A stretch of DNA of 64,000 nucleotides from Bretschneidera sinensis (taxonomy: Eukaryota > Streptophyta > Magnoliopsida > Brassicales > Akaniaceae), in the NCBI GenBank assembly GCA_023935145.1, contig CM043697.1, positions 47,716,001 through 47,780,000 on the forward strand. Direction: 5' to 3'. The translations under genes were made by a program, and so were the position numbers. Under the pieces are notes generated by a model. The model was given only the letters and a program-made list of their open reading frames with translations, was not told where the DNA came from and did no database searches. The first letter of the stretch is position 1. Every line of letters starts with the position of its first letter. Shown one piece after another: positions 44,185-56,319 of the stretch.

Positions 44185-45189
44185 GGGCATGATGCTGTGT
44201 GGGTTATAGTGGATAGACTTTCTAAATCTTCACATTTTCTTCCTATTAAAACTACCTGGAGTCCAGAAAAGTTAGCTGAGTTGTATGTGGCAGAGATAGT
44301 GAAATTACATGGAGTGCCCTTGACTATTTTGTCTAATAGAGATTCTAGATTTACTTCTAGATTTTGGAGGGGTTTTCAAGAAGCTATGGGTACGCAATTA
44401 CAGTTTAGTACAGCTTTTCACCCACAAACAGATGGACAGACAGAGAGAATCATCAGAATACTAGAAGATATGTTGAGGGCAAGTGTATTGAGCTTCTCAG
44501 TAAGCTGGGATGCTTACTTGCCTTTGATAGAGTTTGCATACAATAATCAGTATCAAACTAGTATTGGGATGGCACCCTTCGAAGCTTTGTATGGAAGGAG
44601 GTATAGAACTCCAGTATGCTAGGAAGAAGTTGGAGAGAGAAAGATATATGGCCCAGAAATGATAGACTTGACTACTGAAAGAATCAAACTGGTTAGGGAG
44701 AATCTCAGAGCAGCTCAGAGCAGACAGAAATGATATGTTGACAAAAGAAGACGACCTCTTAAATTCCAAGTTGGTGATTGGGTATTCTTGAAGATATCTC
44801 TGTGGAAGGGAGTGTTGAGATTTAAGAAGAAGGGAAAGTTGAGCCCGAGATTTATGGGGCCCTATGAGGTGATCGAAAGAATTGGACCTGTAGCATATCG
44901 TTTGAATTTGCCTCTGGAATTAAGGCAATTACATAATGTTTTTCATGTGTCACTACTGAGGAAGTACTTGCACGATGAGTCCCATGATATCATGAATCAA
45001 GCGATAGAAATTCAGAAGGACTTGACTATTATGCTAGCCCCAGTCGGAATCCTAGACAGAAAAGAGCAAGTCTTACGCAATAAAGTTATTCCTTTGATTC
45101 AAGTATTATAGCGCAATAAAGATGTTGAAGAAGTCATGTGGGAACATGAAGCAATAATGAGGAAGGATTATCCCCAACTCTTTACTTGA
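44185..45189 (+). pseudogene. M integrase core, C-terminal domain and chromodomain-like tail
   Basis: Resumes the M polyprotein after N: GHDAVWVIVDRLSKSSHFLP (first catalytic Asp), TILSNRDSRFTSRFWRGFQ (second Asp) and DGQTERIIRILEDMLR (Glu), giving the integrase DDE set. The GPY/F-type module [19 protein letters not shown] and [12 protein letters not shown] follow. The chromodomain-like end is [15 protein letters not shown] to WEHEAIMRKDYPQLFT with TGA at 45187. Stops at 44620, 44731 and 45109 fit changes of TGG or CGA codons by single transitions. Confidence 0.8.
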
Positions 45190-45234
45190 TTTCAACAAGG
45201 AAATTTCGGGGACGAAATTTTTTAAGGTGGGTAG

Positions 45235-46902
45235 CCTTGTTTCATGTGTAATGGGGTAGATCATTTGCCTAGGGATTATCCAACCTATTTTGAGATGAAT
45301 GGAGAGTGTAATGCTTTAGGTATACCCTCTAGCAAACCATACTCACCCTACTCTAGCACCTATAATCCCAGTTAGAAGAATTATTCTAAATTTGGTTGGA
45401 GATCCGATATACAACTTCATCCCCACTCTAGAACCCAAGGGCAACCGGAAGCAACCTCATTTAATGCACCTCAACAATCTTTACCTTTAGAAGATATACT
45501 GAAGTCATTTATGCAGGTACATGCCAGGAGTGTGGAAGATCAAGGAAAAATAAATCAACGATTGTTAGAGGAACAACAAGTGATCAAAGAGGAACAAAAG
45601 GTAATAAAGAGTCAACTCACCAAGTTGACTAGTTTCTTGACGATTTAAGAACAAGGTCGGTTTCCTTCACAGCCACAACCTAATCCAAGGGGACAACATA
45701 TAGCACAAACCTCCACTCCTAAAAATCAAAACATTAGAGAGGCCAATGCCATAATTACTCGTAGTGGTAAGACAATTAATGGTCCCACTCTACCATCATA
45801 CTTGATTCCTAATACCGTAAGCAACAAGGACAAAGCCCCCAAGGAATAAGGGGCCTGTGATGTTTATCGCCCACTGATGCCTTTCCCTCAAGCACTCCTT
45901 AAACCTAAGGAGATAAATACAGTATTAAAAGGTGAGATTCTTGAACAACTTCAGCATGTTAAAATTAATCTTCCTCTTCTTCATGTCATAAAACAGATTC
46001 CCAACTATGCTAAAGTCATCAAGGATCTATGCACACTCAAAAGGAAGCACAATGTGAAGAAGATAACATTCTTAATGGAGCAAGTAAGTGCTGTAATTAA
46101 TAGCAAGTCGCCACCTAAATATAAAGATCTGGGCTGTCCAATGGTGGCTTGCCAAATTGGAAATAAACCTTGTGGCCAAGCATTGCTAGATTTGAGTGCT
46201 AGTGTAAACCTTATGCCATACTCCATGTACTTGCAGCTCGGTTTATGTGAGATCAAACCGACCTCCGTGGTACTTCAATTAGCGAATAGATTGGTAAGAA
46301 AACCAAGAGGTATTGTAGAAGATGTTTTGTTGCAAATTGATAATTTCTACTATCCTGTTGATTTTTTTGTTTTAGATACTGTTTCTACTATAAACACGGA
46401 GTCCAAAATTCCTTTGATACTCAGAAGACCATTCCTTACCACTACCAATTCCCTCATTAATTATAGGAATGGCCTAATGACATTATCATTTGGAAATAGG
46501 ACTCTAGAGGTAAATGTTTTTCGCGTCCCATGGCAGCCACATGAAGAGGATTAGTACATCAAAGATGATTCTAACTCTTCGGAATTCATTCTTAATAATC
46601 TTGAGTTCAAAGATTCTTCAAATTATCCCCATACTGTTAATGTTGTTGATGTTTTTGATAAGCCAGAAGAATTTATTAAGACTTCTTCCCAACCATGCTT
46701 TGAGAAGTTCCTTGAGAGAAGTCACATGGATGCGGGAATTAAATACCCTACTGCTGATAGTAAATGGGCATCACCAAAAACACTTGAGCCACATGTGGTG
46801 GACTTTAAGTATTCCTTGCCATCGTCAAAGCATACAAGCACAAAATTTTGTAGCAAAGTAGTGGCTGGTGCATCAAACTCATGTTTTTCGAGGAGGGAAT
46901 AA
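45235..46902 (+). pseudogene. Family-1 gag (C-terminal part) and protease of element L
   Basis: Begins inside gag at the zinc knuckle (PCFMCNGVDHLPRDYP; the last Cys of the CX2CX4HX4C is Tyr), joined directly to M's 3' end. Continues through a Gln-rich linker with stops at about 45376, 45648 and 45847, then MPFPQALLKPKEINT, protease QALLDLSASVNLMPYSMY (Gly of DxGAS changed to Ser) and IPLILRRPFLTT. Stop at 46552, then the frame ends LEPHVVDFKYSLPSSKH and a TAA at 46900. The same ending (PHIVGFKYSLP) closes gag-protease in K, so RT is absent by design, not only by deletion. Confidence 0.75.
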
Positions 46903-46905
46903 AAG

Positions 46906-46953
46906 CGTCTGGCTGAAGACGTAAAACTTAGCGCTCATGGGAGGCAACCCACA
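46906..46953 (+). ncRNA. Candidate conserved double hairpin (L)
   Basis: CGTCTGGCTGAAGACG then TTAGCGCTCA then TGGG-AGGCAA-CCCA, starting 4 nt after the polyprotein stop. It matches the element in family 2, although the rest of the two 3'UTRs cannot be aligned by eye. Confidence 0.55.
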
Positions 46954-48552
46954 ACGTATCCTTATATTTTTATTGTTTTTCATATTTCTTTTTCTTGTTT
47001 ATTATTATTATTTTGCTGTTTTCAGTTTTATTTTCGTATTTATTTTTCAGGAACAAATAAACGAAGCAGTTCAAATGATCGTGCCCAACTTTCAACTCCA
47101 TGCACCTTTGGTCAAAAAGGGAGTTTTCTTAACTTTTGATTTTACATTGAGGACAATGCTTATTTTAAGTTGGGGGTGGAGGAAACATATGATTGTTTTT
47201 CATGTTTTTCATTGAACTGTTTGGTGTCATTTTCCTTTTTGTTTGTTTTTAGCCTGCTTGGTGTTAGCCTTAGAGTTAATTCACATGTCAATGATATGAG
47301 CTTAATTGAGATAACATATAGCGGTTAGAAGAAGTTAAATCTTGCTTCGGTTTGAAATTAATTTAAGTATCAATCTTCATTTGGTTTGAGACTCTAGTTT
47401 GCGGTAAGATTGTATGATTAGTCAAAAACATTTAGAGAAATTTTATGTGTGATTATTTTGTGAATATTTTTGCGGTCTCGACAAGCTCTAGAACTTACTT
47501 GATAACCACTTGAAGTGAATTCCTAGAATGCACATTACTTAGTATATGATATAGGCCATTTTTGGACCGTTTGAGCCTGTTAAACGTGCCATTGCTATAT
47601 TTACCACTAGTCACCTATTTGAGCCTTTTCTTGAAATAGAATTTGAGTCTTGTTTCTTTCAATAGCCCATTTACTTACCTTTATGAGCCTAAGGAGAATA
47701 TTTTATCCTTACTTTCTCTTAAAAGAACTTAGTTATACACATGTTATGAGAAGCACTTAAAAGGAGTAAGGGTGGAAATATGAAAAAAATATCACTACCA
47801 CAACCCAAGTATATTAAAGGAGATAGGTTGGGGGTTGCAGAAGGAAAAAAAATGAAAAAGGAGGTGAATTGTCTTATGAAAATACAAAAGAAAAGAAAAG
47901 AAAAAAAAGAAAAAGAGAAAAGTGAATTATAGCAAAGAAAGAAGAAAAGAAAAGAAAAGTGGTGATTTGAGAAAAATGCTCGAAAAATGGTTGAAAAAGT
48001 TGGGTGTTGAAGTAAGGTTATCTAGTACTTAAAAGTGGTTGTGTTTAAAGCTAAGAGATTGAGTTCTTTTACTTATGAATCCTTCCCGTTCTTTCTTAAC
48101 CTTTACCTTAGCCTAACGTTATAAGCTTATTAAAGACCTATTGATCCAATGTAATGTGATTTTTCTACAATAGTGGAGAGTGGTTTGAAATGTAAGCATA
48201 TGGAGCTTGTTTTTGTGATTGATGTCATGCAATTTATCATGTTTTAGAGGCCAAGACTTGTATTCACGAATTTTATGCATAAAATCATTCAGATGTTCGG
48301 ATTAATGGATTGCGGTAAGATGGATGTTAAGATTCAATAACGATTTGAAGATTGCTATTTGGATTATTTTTGGACTTGAGTGATATTTAATGATTCTATA
48401 TGCCGTGTGTTATGTGCAATTTTTTAGACAAAAGTGAATTACTCTTGGTTTAACACTAGCATTGTTTTACTTTGTTTTGATTCCTATCGTAGGATTCATC
48501 TCCTGTTTACGCTTAAATTGCTAGGAACTAGCAATAAGCTAGTTGGGGGTTG
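46954..48552 (+). other. 3'UTR of L (family 1), no gene
   Basis: PPT-like AAGTTGGGGGTGG at about 47166 and AGGTTGGGGGTTG at about 47824, final PPT GCTAGTTGGGGGTTG before 48553. A long purine-rich run of GAAAAG repeats at about 47850-47965. The last 531 bp (48022-48552) are also the first part of the tandem units that follow. No coding sequence. Confidence 0.6.
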
Positions 48553-51500
48553 TGATGAGAGTCATAAAATGCACTTTAATAGTACTTAATTGTTAGCATT
48601 TTAGGGTTGATCTAGGTTTTAATTGCACTTTTATACGTTAACAACTCTAAAGTATCATTCTTGGATTATTGATCTATTTCGGTGCATTTTCAGGTACTTT
48701 AAGCTCAAAAGAGGAGGAAAAGTTATCATTGCTTGAAGCACAAAGACTCGAGGCATACTAGAGTGAAGGAATGCTTCCGGAAGGACAAGATGGAGGGCTT
48801 AAAAGAGCAACAGCTGCTGCCCGCACTGGAAAGGTGTTTCACTAAATTGCCAGAATTTCCCGTACAGATCAATCATCTTTGCAAATTAAACTGCACTGAT
48901 ACAAGAAGAACCAGGAGATGAGCCATATATGCTTAGAAAGATCTGAAAGTCTATTTTCTGGAGAATTTACGGTTCGTAAAAATGATTTTTCTAGAGAAAG
49001 TTCTGGCAGTTTTAGTAGACAAAGGTAAGGCGGTGCGGGCTGTACGAGATTTCACCGTGAAGGATATTTGAAGGCTTAAATCCCACATCCCACATCGGTT
49101 AGAAACATATTTCTATATCCCACATCCCACATCGGATTGGAAACACACTGCACTCGTGGTATTTGCCCATATAAGACCCACTCCACTTCAGCTTTGAGAA
49201 CCATCGGATCATCTGAGATCATCACAAAGTGAATCCAGAAGGCCTTTTGATGCAATCCAGAGGGCCTTTAGGAGGAAAATTAGAGGCCAGAGATGACCAT
49301 TGGGAGGCCTGAAGCAGCTCAAGGAAGCATGATCCCCATGGCTGACTAGTCTCCAAGCAAGGTAAAGGGATGAATTCTTAGGTGCAGTTGTTTTTACTTT
49401 CCTTTATTTAATTTAGTTATAGTTTGGAATTATTTTCATTAAACATTGTTCTGATTTATTCTTGATTTAATTAGAAGATTTCCTATTAATCCTATGATTG
49501 CATGCTTCTCCTCCATATAAGTGTAGTCCTGCTCTTCTTATATGTATTTGTTTGGGTGTGATTGAGTCTGGTAGATCCTTTTTATAGATTTGTCCATTGC
49601 TGCGATATTGTCATGTAGATATATCATCGTCTCTTGATAATTTATAAGTTAGGTTATATGTGCTTGAAAGTAAAGAGTAATTTATATCAGTTACATTAGG
49701 GCTTATATATGTGATTTAATTGAATATTTTTTGATTGCTTGTTTGGGACTAGTGCTTAAAAGTGGTTGTGTTTAAAGCTAAGAGATTGAGTTCTTTTACT
49801 TGTGAATCATTCCCATTCTTTCTTAACCTTTACGTTAGCCTAACGTTACAAGCTTATTAAAGACCTATTGATCCAATGTAATGTGATTTTTCTACAATAG
49901 TGGAGAGTGGTTTGAAATGTAAGCATATGGAGCTTGTTTTTGTGATTGATATCATGCAATTTATCATGTTTTAGAGGCCAAGACTTGTATTCACGAATTT
50001 TATGCATAAAATCATTCGGATGTTCGGATTAATGCATTGTGGTAAGATGGATGTTAAGATTCAATAACGATTTTAAGATTTATATTTGGATTATTTTTGG
50101 ACTTGAGTGATATTCAATGATTCTATATGCCGTGTGTTATGTGCGATTTTTTAGACAAAAGTGAATTACTCTTGGTTTAACACTAGCATTGCTTTACTTT
50201 GTTTTGATTCCTACCGTAGGATTCATCTCTTGTTTACGCTTAAATTGCTAGGAACTAGCAATAAGCTAGTTGGGGGTTGTGATGAGAGTCATAAAATGCA
50301 TTTTAATAGTACTTAATTGTTAGCGTTTTAGGGTTGATCTAGGTTTTATTTGCACTTTTATACGTTAACAACTCTAAAGTATCATTCTTGGATCATTGAT
50401 CTATTTCGGTGCATTTTTAGGTACTTTAAGCTCAAAAGAGGAGGAAAAGTTATCATTGCTTGAAGCACAAAGACTCGAGGCATACTGGAGTGAAGGAATG
50501 CTTCCAGAACGACAAGATGGAGGGCTTAAAAGAGCAACAGCTGCTGCCCGCACTAGAAAGGTGTTTCACTAAATTGCCAGAATTTCCCGTACAGATCAAT
50601 CATCTTTGCAAATTAAACTGCACTGATACAAGAAGAACCAGGAGATGAGCCATATATGCTTAGAAAGATCCGGAAGTCTATTTTCTGAGGAAATTACGGT
50701 TCATAAAAATGATTTTTCTGGAGAAAGTTCTGGCAGTTTTAGTAGACAAAGGTCAGGCGGTGCGGGCTGTGCGGGTTTTCAGCGTGAAGGATATGTGAAG
50801 GCTTAAATCCCACATCCCACATCGGTTAGAAACATATTTCTATATCCCACATCGGAATGGAAACACATTGCACTCGTGATATTTGCCCATATAAGACCCA
50901 GTCAACTTCAGCTTTGAGAACCATAGGATCATCTGAGATCATCACAAAGTGAATCCAGAAGGCCTTTAGGTGCAATCCAGAGGGCCCTTAGGAGGAAAAT
51001 TAGAGGCCAGAGATGACTATTGGGAGGCCCGAGCCAGCTCAAGGAAGCATGATCCCCATGGCCGACTAGTCTCCAAGCAAGGCAAAGGGATGAATTCCTA
51101 GGTGCAGTTGTTCTTATTTTCCTTTATTTGATTTAGTTGTAGTTTGGAATTATTTTCATTAAACATTGTTCTGATTTATTCTTGATTTAATTAGAAGATT
51201 TCCTATTAATCCTGTGATTGCATGCTTCTCCTCCATATAAGTCTAGTCATGCTCTTCTTATGTGTATTTGTTTGGGTGTGATTGAGTCTGGTAGATCCTT
51301 TTTATAGATTTGTCCATTGCTGCGATATTGTCATGTAGATATATCGTCGTCTCTTGATAATTTATAAGTTAGGTCATATGTGCTTTAAAGTAAAGAGTAA
51401 TTTATATTAGTTACATTAAGGCTTATATATGTGATTTAATTGAATATTTTTCGATTGCCTGTTTGGGACTAGTGCTTAAAAGTGGTTGTGTTTAAAGCTA

Positions 51501-53190
51501 AGAGATTGAGTTCTTTTACTTGTGAATCCTTCCCATTCTTTCTTAACCTTTACGTTAGCCTAACGTTACAAGCTTATTAAAGACCTATTGATCCATTGTA
51601 ATGTGATTTTTCTACAATAGTGGAGAGTGGTTTGAAATGTAAGTATATGAAGCTTGTTTTTTTCATTGATGTCACACAATTTATCATGTTTTAGAGGCTA
51701 AGACTTGTATTCACGAATTTTATGCATAAAATTATCCGGATGTTCGGATTAATGGATTGTGGTAAGATGAATGTTAAGAGTCAATAACGATTTTAAGATT
51801 GATGTTTGGATTATTTTTGGACTTGAGTGATATTTAATGATTCTATGTGTCGTTTTTTACATGTAATTTTTGAGACAAAAGTGAATTACTCTTGGTTTAA
51901 CACTAACATTGCTTTACTTTGTTTTGATTCCTACCGTAGAATTCATCTCTTGTTTTTGCTTAAATTGCTAGGGACTAGCAATAAGCTAGTTGGGGTTGTG
52001 ATAAGAGTCATAAAATGCACTTTAACAGCACTTAATTGTTAGCATTTTAAGGTTGATCTTTGTTTTAATTGCACTTTTATACGTTAACAACTCTAAAGTA
52101 TCATTCTTGGATCATTGATATATTTCGGTGCATTTTCAAGTACTTTAAGCTCAAAATAGGAGGAAAAGTTATCATTGCTTAAAGCACAACTCGAGGCATA
52201 CTGGAGTGACGGAATGCTTTCGGAAGTACAAGATAGAGGGCTTAAAAGAGCAACAGCTGCTGCCTGCACTGGAAAAGTGTTTCACTAAATTTCCAGAATT
52301 TCCTGTACAGATCAATTATCTTTGCAAATTAAACTGCATTGATACAATAAGAACCAGGAGATGAGCCATATATGCTTAGAAAGATCTGGAAGTCTATTTT
52401 CTGGAGAATTTACGGTTCGTAAAAATGATTTTTCTGGAGAAAGTTCTGGCAGTTTTAGTAGACAAAGGTCATGCGGTGCGGCTGTGCAGGATTTCAGCGT
52501 GAAGGGCATGTGAAGGCTTAAATCTCACATCCCACATTGGTTAGAAACATATTTCTACATCCCACATCCCACATCGGATTAGAAACACATTGCACTCGTG
52601 GTATTTGCCCATATAAGACCCACTCCACTTCAGCTTTGAGAACCATCGGATCATCTGAGATCATCAGAAAGTGAATCCAGAGGGCCTTTAGGTGCAATCC
52701 AGAGGGCCCTTAGGAGGAAAATTAGAGGCCGGAGATGAATATTGCGAGGCTCAAGGTAGCTTAAGGAAACATGATCCCCATGGCCAACTAGTCTCTAAGC
52801 AAGGGAAATGGATGAATCCCTAGGTGCAGTTGTTCTTATTTTCCTTTATTTGATTCAGTTGTAGTTTGGAATTATTTTCATTAAACATTGTTTTGATTTA
52901 TTCTTGATCTAATTAGAAGATTTTCTGTTAATCCGGTGATTGCATGCTTCTCCTCCATATAAGTCTAGTCATGCTCTTCCTATATGTACTTGTTTGGGTG
53001 TGATTGAGTCAGGTAGATCTCTTTTATAGATTTGTCCATTGTTGCGATATTGTCATGTAGATATATCATCGTCTCTTGATAATTTATAAGTTAGGTCATA
53101 TGTGCTTGAAAGTAAAGAGTAATTCATATCAGTCACGTTAGGGCTTATCTATGTGCTTTAATTGAATATTTGTCGATTGCCTGTTTGGGA
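48022..53190 (+). repeat. Tandem array, three 1.72-kb units of 3'UTR tail + PPT + partial family-1 LTR
   Basis: Units start CTAGTRCTTAAAAGTGG at 48022, 49749, 51469 (and again at 53191), giving periods of 1727, 1720 and 1722 bp. Each unit has about 530 bp of 3'UTR tail, a PPT, and the first about 1190 bp of the LTR (LTR starts 48553, 50280, 51999), always broken at GTTTGGGA and joined to CTAGTGCTT. Identical junctions mean one founding rearrangement followed by unequal exchange or replication slippage. Each unit holds the TATA-like box and the 62-codon open frame (48733, 50460; damaged in the third). Confidence 0.8.
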
Positions 53191-53721
53191 CTAGTGCTTA
53201 AAAGTGGTTGTGTTTAAAGCTAAGAGATTGAGGTCTTTTACTTGTGAATCCTTCCCATTCTTTCTTAACTTTTACCTTAGCCTAACGTTACAAGCTTATT
53301 AAAGACCTATTGATCCAATGTAATGTGATTTTTCTACAATAGTGGAGAGTGGTTTGAAATGTAAGCATATGGAGCTTGTTTTTGTGATTGATGTCACGCA
53401 ATTTATCATGTTTTAGAGGCCAAGACTTGTATACACGAATGTTATGCATAAAATCATCCGGATGTTCGGATTAATGGATTGTGGTAAGATGGATGTTAAG
53501 AGTCAATAATGATTTTAAGATTGATGTTTGGATTCTTTTTGGACTTGAGTGATATTTAATGATTCTATGTGCCGTGTGTTATGTGCGATTTTTGAGACAA
53601 AACTAAATTACTCTTGGTTTAACACTAGCGTTGGTTTACTTTGTTTTGATTCCTACCGCAGGATTCATCTCTTATTTTCGCTTAAATTGCTAGGGACTAG
53701 CAATAAGCTAGTTGGAGGTTA

Positions 53722-55200
53722 TGATGAGAGTCATAAAATGTACTTTAACAGTACTTAACTGTTAGCATTTTAGGGTTGATTTAGGTTTTAATTGCACTTT
53801 TATACGTTAACAACCCTAAAGTATCATTCTTGGATCATTGATCTATTTCGGTGCATTTTCAGGTACTTTAAGCTCAAAAGAGGAGGAAAAGTTATCATAG
53901 CTTGAAGCACAAAGACTTAAGGCATACTGGAGTGAAGGAATGCTTCTGGAAGGACAAGATGGAGGGCTTAAAAGAGCAACAGTTGCTGCCCGCACTGGAA
54001 ATGTGTTTTACTAAATTGCCAGAATTGCCTATACAGATCAATCATCTTTGCAGAATAAATTGTATTGATACAAGAAGAACCCGGAGATGAGCCATATATG
54101 CTTAGAAATATCCGAAAGTCTATTTTCTTGAGAATTTTAAGTTTTGTAAAAATGATTTTTCTAGAGAAGGTTATGGCAGTTTAAGTAGACAAAGGTCAGG
54201 CAGTGCGGGCTGTGCGGGATTTCAGCGTGAAGGGCATGCGAAGGCTTAAATCCCACATACCACATCGGTTGGAAACACATTTCTATATCCCACATCCCAC
54301 ATCGGATTGGAAACACATTGCACTCGTGGTATTTGCCTATATAAGACCCACTCCACTTCAGCTTTGAGAACCATCGGATCATCTGGGATCATCTGAGATC
54401 ATCAGAATTTGAATTCAGAGGGCCTTTAGGAGCAATCCAGAGGGCCCTTTGGAGGAAAATTAGAGGCTGGAGTTGATCATTGGGAGGTCCGAAGCAACTC
54501 GAGGAAGCATGAGCCCCATGGCTGACTAGTCTCCAAGTAAGGCAAAGGGATGAATCCCTAGGTGTAGTTATTCTTATATTCCTTTATTTGATTCAGTTGT
54601 AGTTTGTAATTATTTTCATTTAAAATTGTTATGATTTATTCTTGATTTAATTAGAAGATTTCGTATTAATCCGGTGATTGCATGCTTCTCCTCCATATAA
54701 GTCTAGTCATGCTCTTCTTATATGTATTTGTTTGGGTGTGATTGAGTTCGATAAATCTCTTTTATTGATTTGTCCATTGCTGCGATATTGTCATGTAGAT
54801 ATATCGTCGTCTCTTGATAATTTATAAGTTAGGTCATATGAGCTTGAAAGTAAAGAGTATTTCATATCAGTTGCATTAGGGCTTATATATGTGCTTTAAT
54901 TGAATATTTGTCGATTGCCTGTTTGGGATGTGAAACTTGCAATCAAGATAAAAAAAATTGAATCAAGTTAGGATTAGGGCAACGAACCTAGGAGGATTCC
55001 TGGAACCTTGTTGTTTCTCCATCATAAATCTATTTACACAATTTCCTTCACACTATTTTCACACAATTCAGATTCTTTCAATCAATCTTTTATCGTTTGT
55101 GTTAAAGTTCACACATTCTTTTATAGTTAACTTGTTTTCCTGTGGAATCGACACCCCAAAGCTGTGCTACAACTACCGCGTTACACTTTGGGCGTAATCA
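53722..55200 (+). repeat. Complete family-1 LTR in element L, 1479 bp
   Basis: TGATGAGAGTC to GGGCGTAATCA. Same sequence as the array units up to GTTTGGGA, then continues into the normal U5 (TGTGAAACTTGCAATC and onward). TATATAAG near 54338. The 62-codon open frame recurs at 53902-54090. U5 box CTGTGCTACAAC (55162-55173) pairs with tRNA-Asp over 12 bp with two G-U, 32 nt before the PBS. Confidence 0.85.
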
Positions 55201-55205
55201 AATTT

Positions 55206-55223
55206 TGGCGCTGTTGCCGGGGA
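55206..55223 (+). other. Primer-binding site, tRNA-Asp type
   Basis: TGGCGCTGTTGCCGGGGA, one mismatch to the tRNA-Asp complement, 5 nt after the LTR. Confidence 0.85.
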
Positions 55224-55408
55224 TACGCACTTAAGTACAAAGAAGATTGTCAACTTTTGACATGACAGTAGAAGGTTTATAAATAGTTTTCTTCTCAGCA
55301 ACTGTACAGGCAGTAACTTCATTCCTTCTTTTAGCTTGCTGCATTATTTTTTTATTTTATTTGACTCTTTCTTTTTTATATAGTATTTTTATTATTTTGT
55401 TACCTCAC

Positions 55409-56319
55409 ATGCACAGACATAGAGACGCTGTGGGTAGATTTGGTTGTAGGCCTGTGTTAGAGTCAGAATTTAATTCTTTTTCAAATCCTTTATTTGACAA
55501 TCCATCTAGTTCTGAAGAAATGAGTGAACATGAAGATCAACCCCCTAGGACACTTAAGGAATACTTGCACCCTAACCGTGTGGCCACACCATCATGTATC
55601 ATGTTCCCCCCTAATGTTCAACAACCTAAATTTAAGCCGGGCATGATCCAATTGCTACCAACTTTCCATGAGTTTGAGAATGAAAACCCCTATATCCATA
55701 TTAGGGAATTTGAGGAAGTAGTGGCTGCTTTTCACAGTAGAGCTGATATGATAGACACCGTCAAACTTCGGTTTTTCCCTTTTTCACTTAAGAAAAAAGC
55801 CAAGGCTTGGCTGTACTCGTTAAGGCCTAGGTCCATAGGTAGTTGGGATGAGATGACCCGAGTTTTCTTCCAAAAACACTTCCCAACCCATAAGACCAAC
55901 AACCCCAAGAGACAAATCCCAAAATTTGCACAAAAGAATAGTGAAACCTTATATCAAGTTTGGGAACGTTTCAAGGACCTTTTGAATTCTTGTCCACAAC
56001 ATGGGTATGAGAGTTAGCAGGTAGTTAGCTATTCTATGATGGACTCCTAAGTAGGGAAAGGCAGTTCATAGAAATGATGTGCAATGGGAATTTTCTTCAA
56101 AAAGATCCCGACCAAGCCATAGATTTCCTAGATGACCTATCAGAAAAAGCCCACATTTGGACTGAACCAGATGCCATGGAAGGCACTAGGAAAAATCAAC
56201 CCGTTGGGATTTACCAGCTTAAGGAAGAGGACAGTCTTAAAACCCGTTTAGAGGTTCCAACTAAGGAAATTGAAGCCTTAAAAACCAAGGATACTAGAAC
56301 CCCTAAACCAGTTGCTAGG
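55409..56319 (+). pseudogene. Family-1 gag, truncated by an inverted LTR
   Basis: Likely ATG at 55409 (MHRHRDAVGRFG). Contains RTLKEYLHPNRVATPSCIMF, KPGMIQLLPTFHEFENENPY, KKKAKAWLYSLRPRSIGSW and VFFQKHFPTHKTNN. A stop at 56015 (expected Trp codon TGG, now TAG) and a one-base deletion at about 56030 follow. Then IEMMCNGNFLQKDPDQAIDF to TKDTRTPKPVAR, cut at 56319. Closest to the gag in A. Confidence 0.8.

Larger units (their letters stand above)
29051..45231 (+). mobile_element. Element M: Tekay/Del-type chromovirus, interrupted by N, 3' LTR missing
   Basis: 5' LTR 29051-31471, PBS 31476, gag-pol from 31560 interrupted at 35414 by N and resumed at 44185, chromodomain-like tail and stop at 45187, polypurine tract AAGGTGGG (45224-45231). 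Directly after the tract the sequence changes to family-1 gag instead of the expected TGTAATATCC LTR start. A deletion has removed M's 3' LTR together with the rest of L's 5' LTR, PBS and gag N-terminus. Confidence 0.8.

Noticed and set aside
47850..47965. GAAAAG-rich purine run as the polypurine tract of L
   Set aside because: It is about 600 bp from the LTR; the tract directly before the LTR (GCTAGTTGGGGGTTG) is in the correct place.
48022..53190. CRISPR-like or satellite array of host origin
   Set aside because: The units are retrotransposon 3'UTR plus LTR, 1.72 kb each, with no spacers.
54958..55197. 79-codon open frame at the end of the family-1 LTR
   Set aside because: Lies in U5 and ends just before the LTR terminus; hydrophobic AT-rich translation, not kept in other LTR copies.
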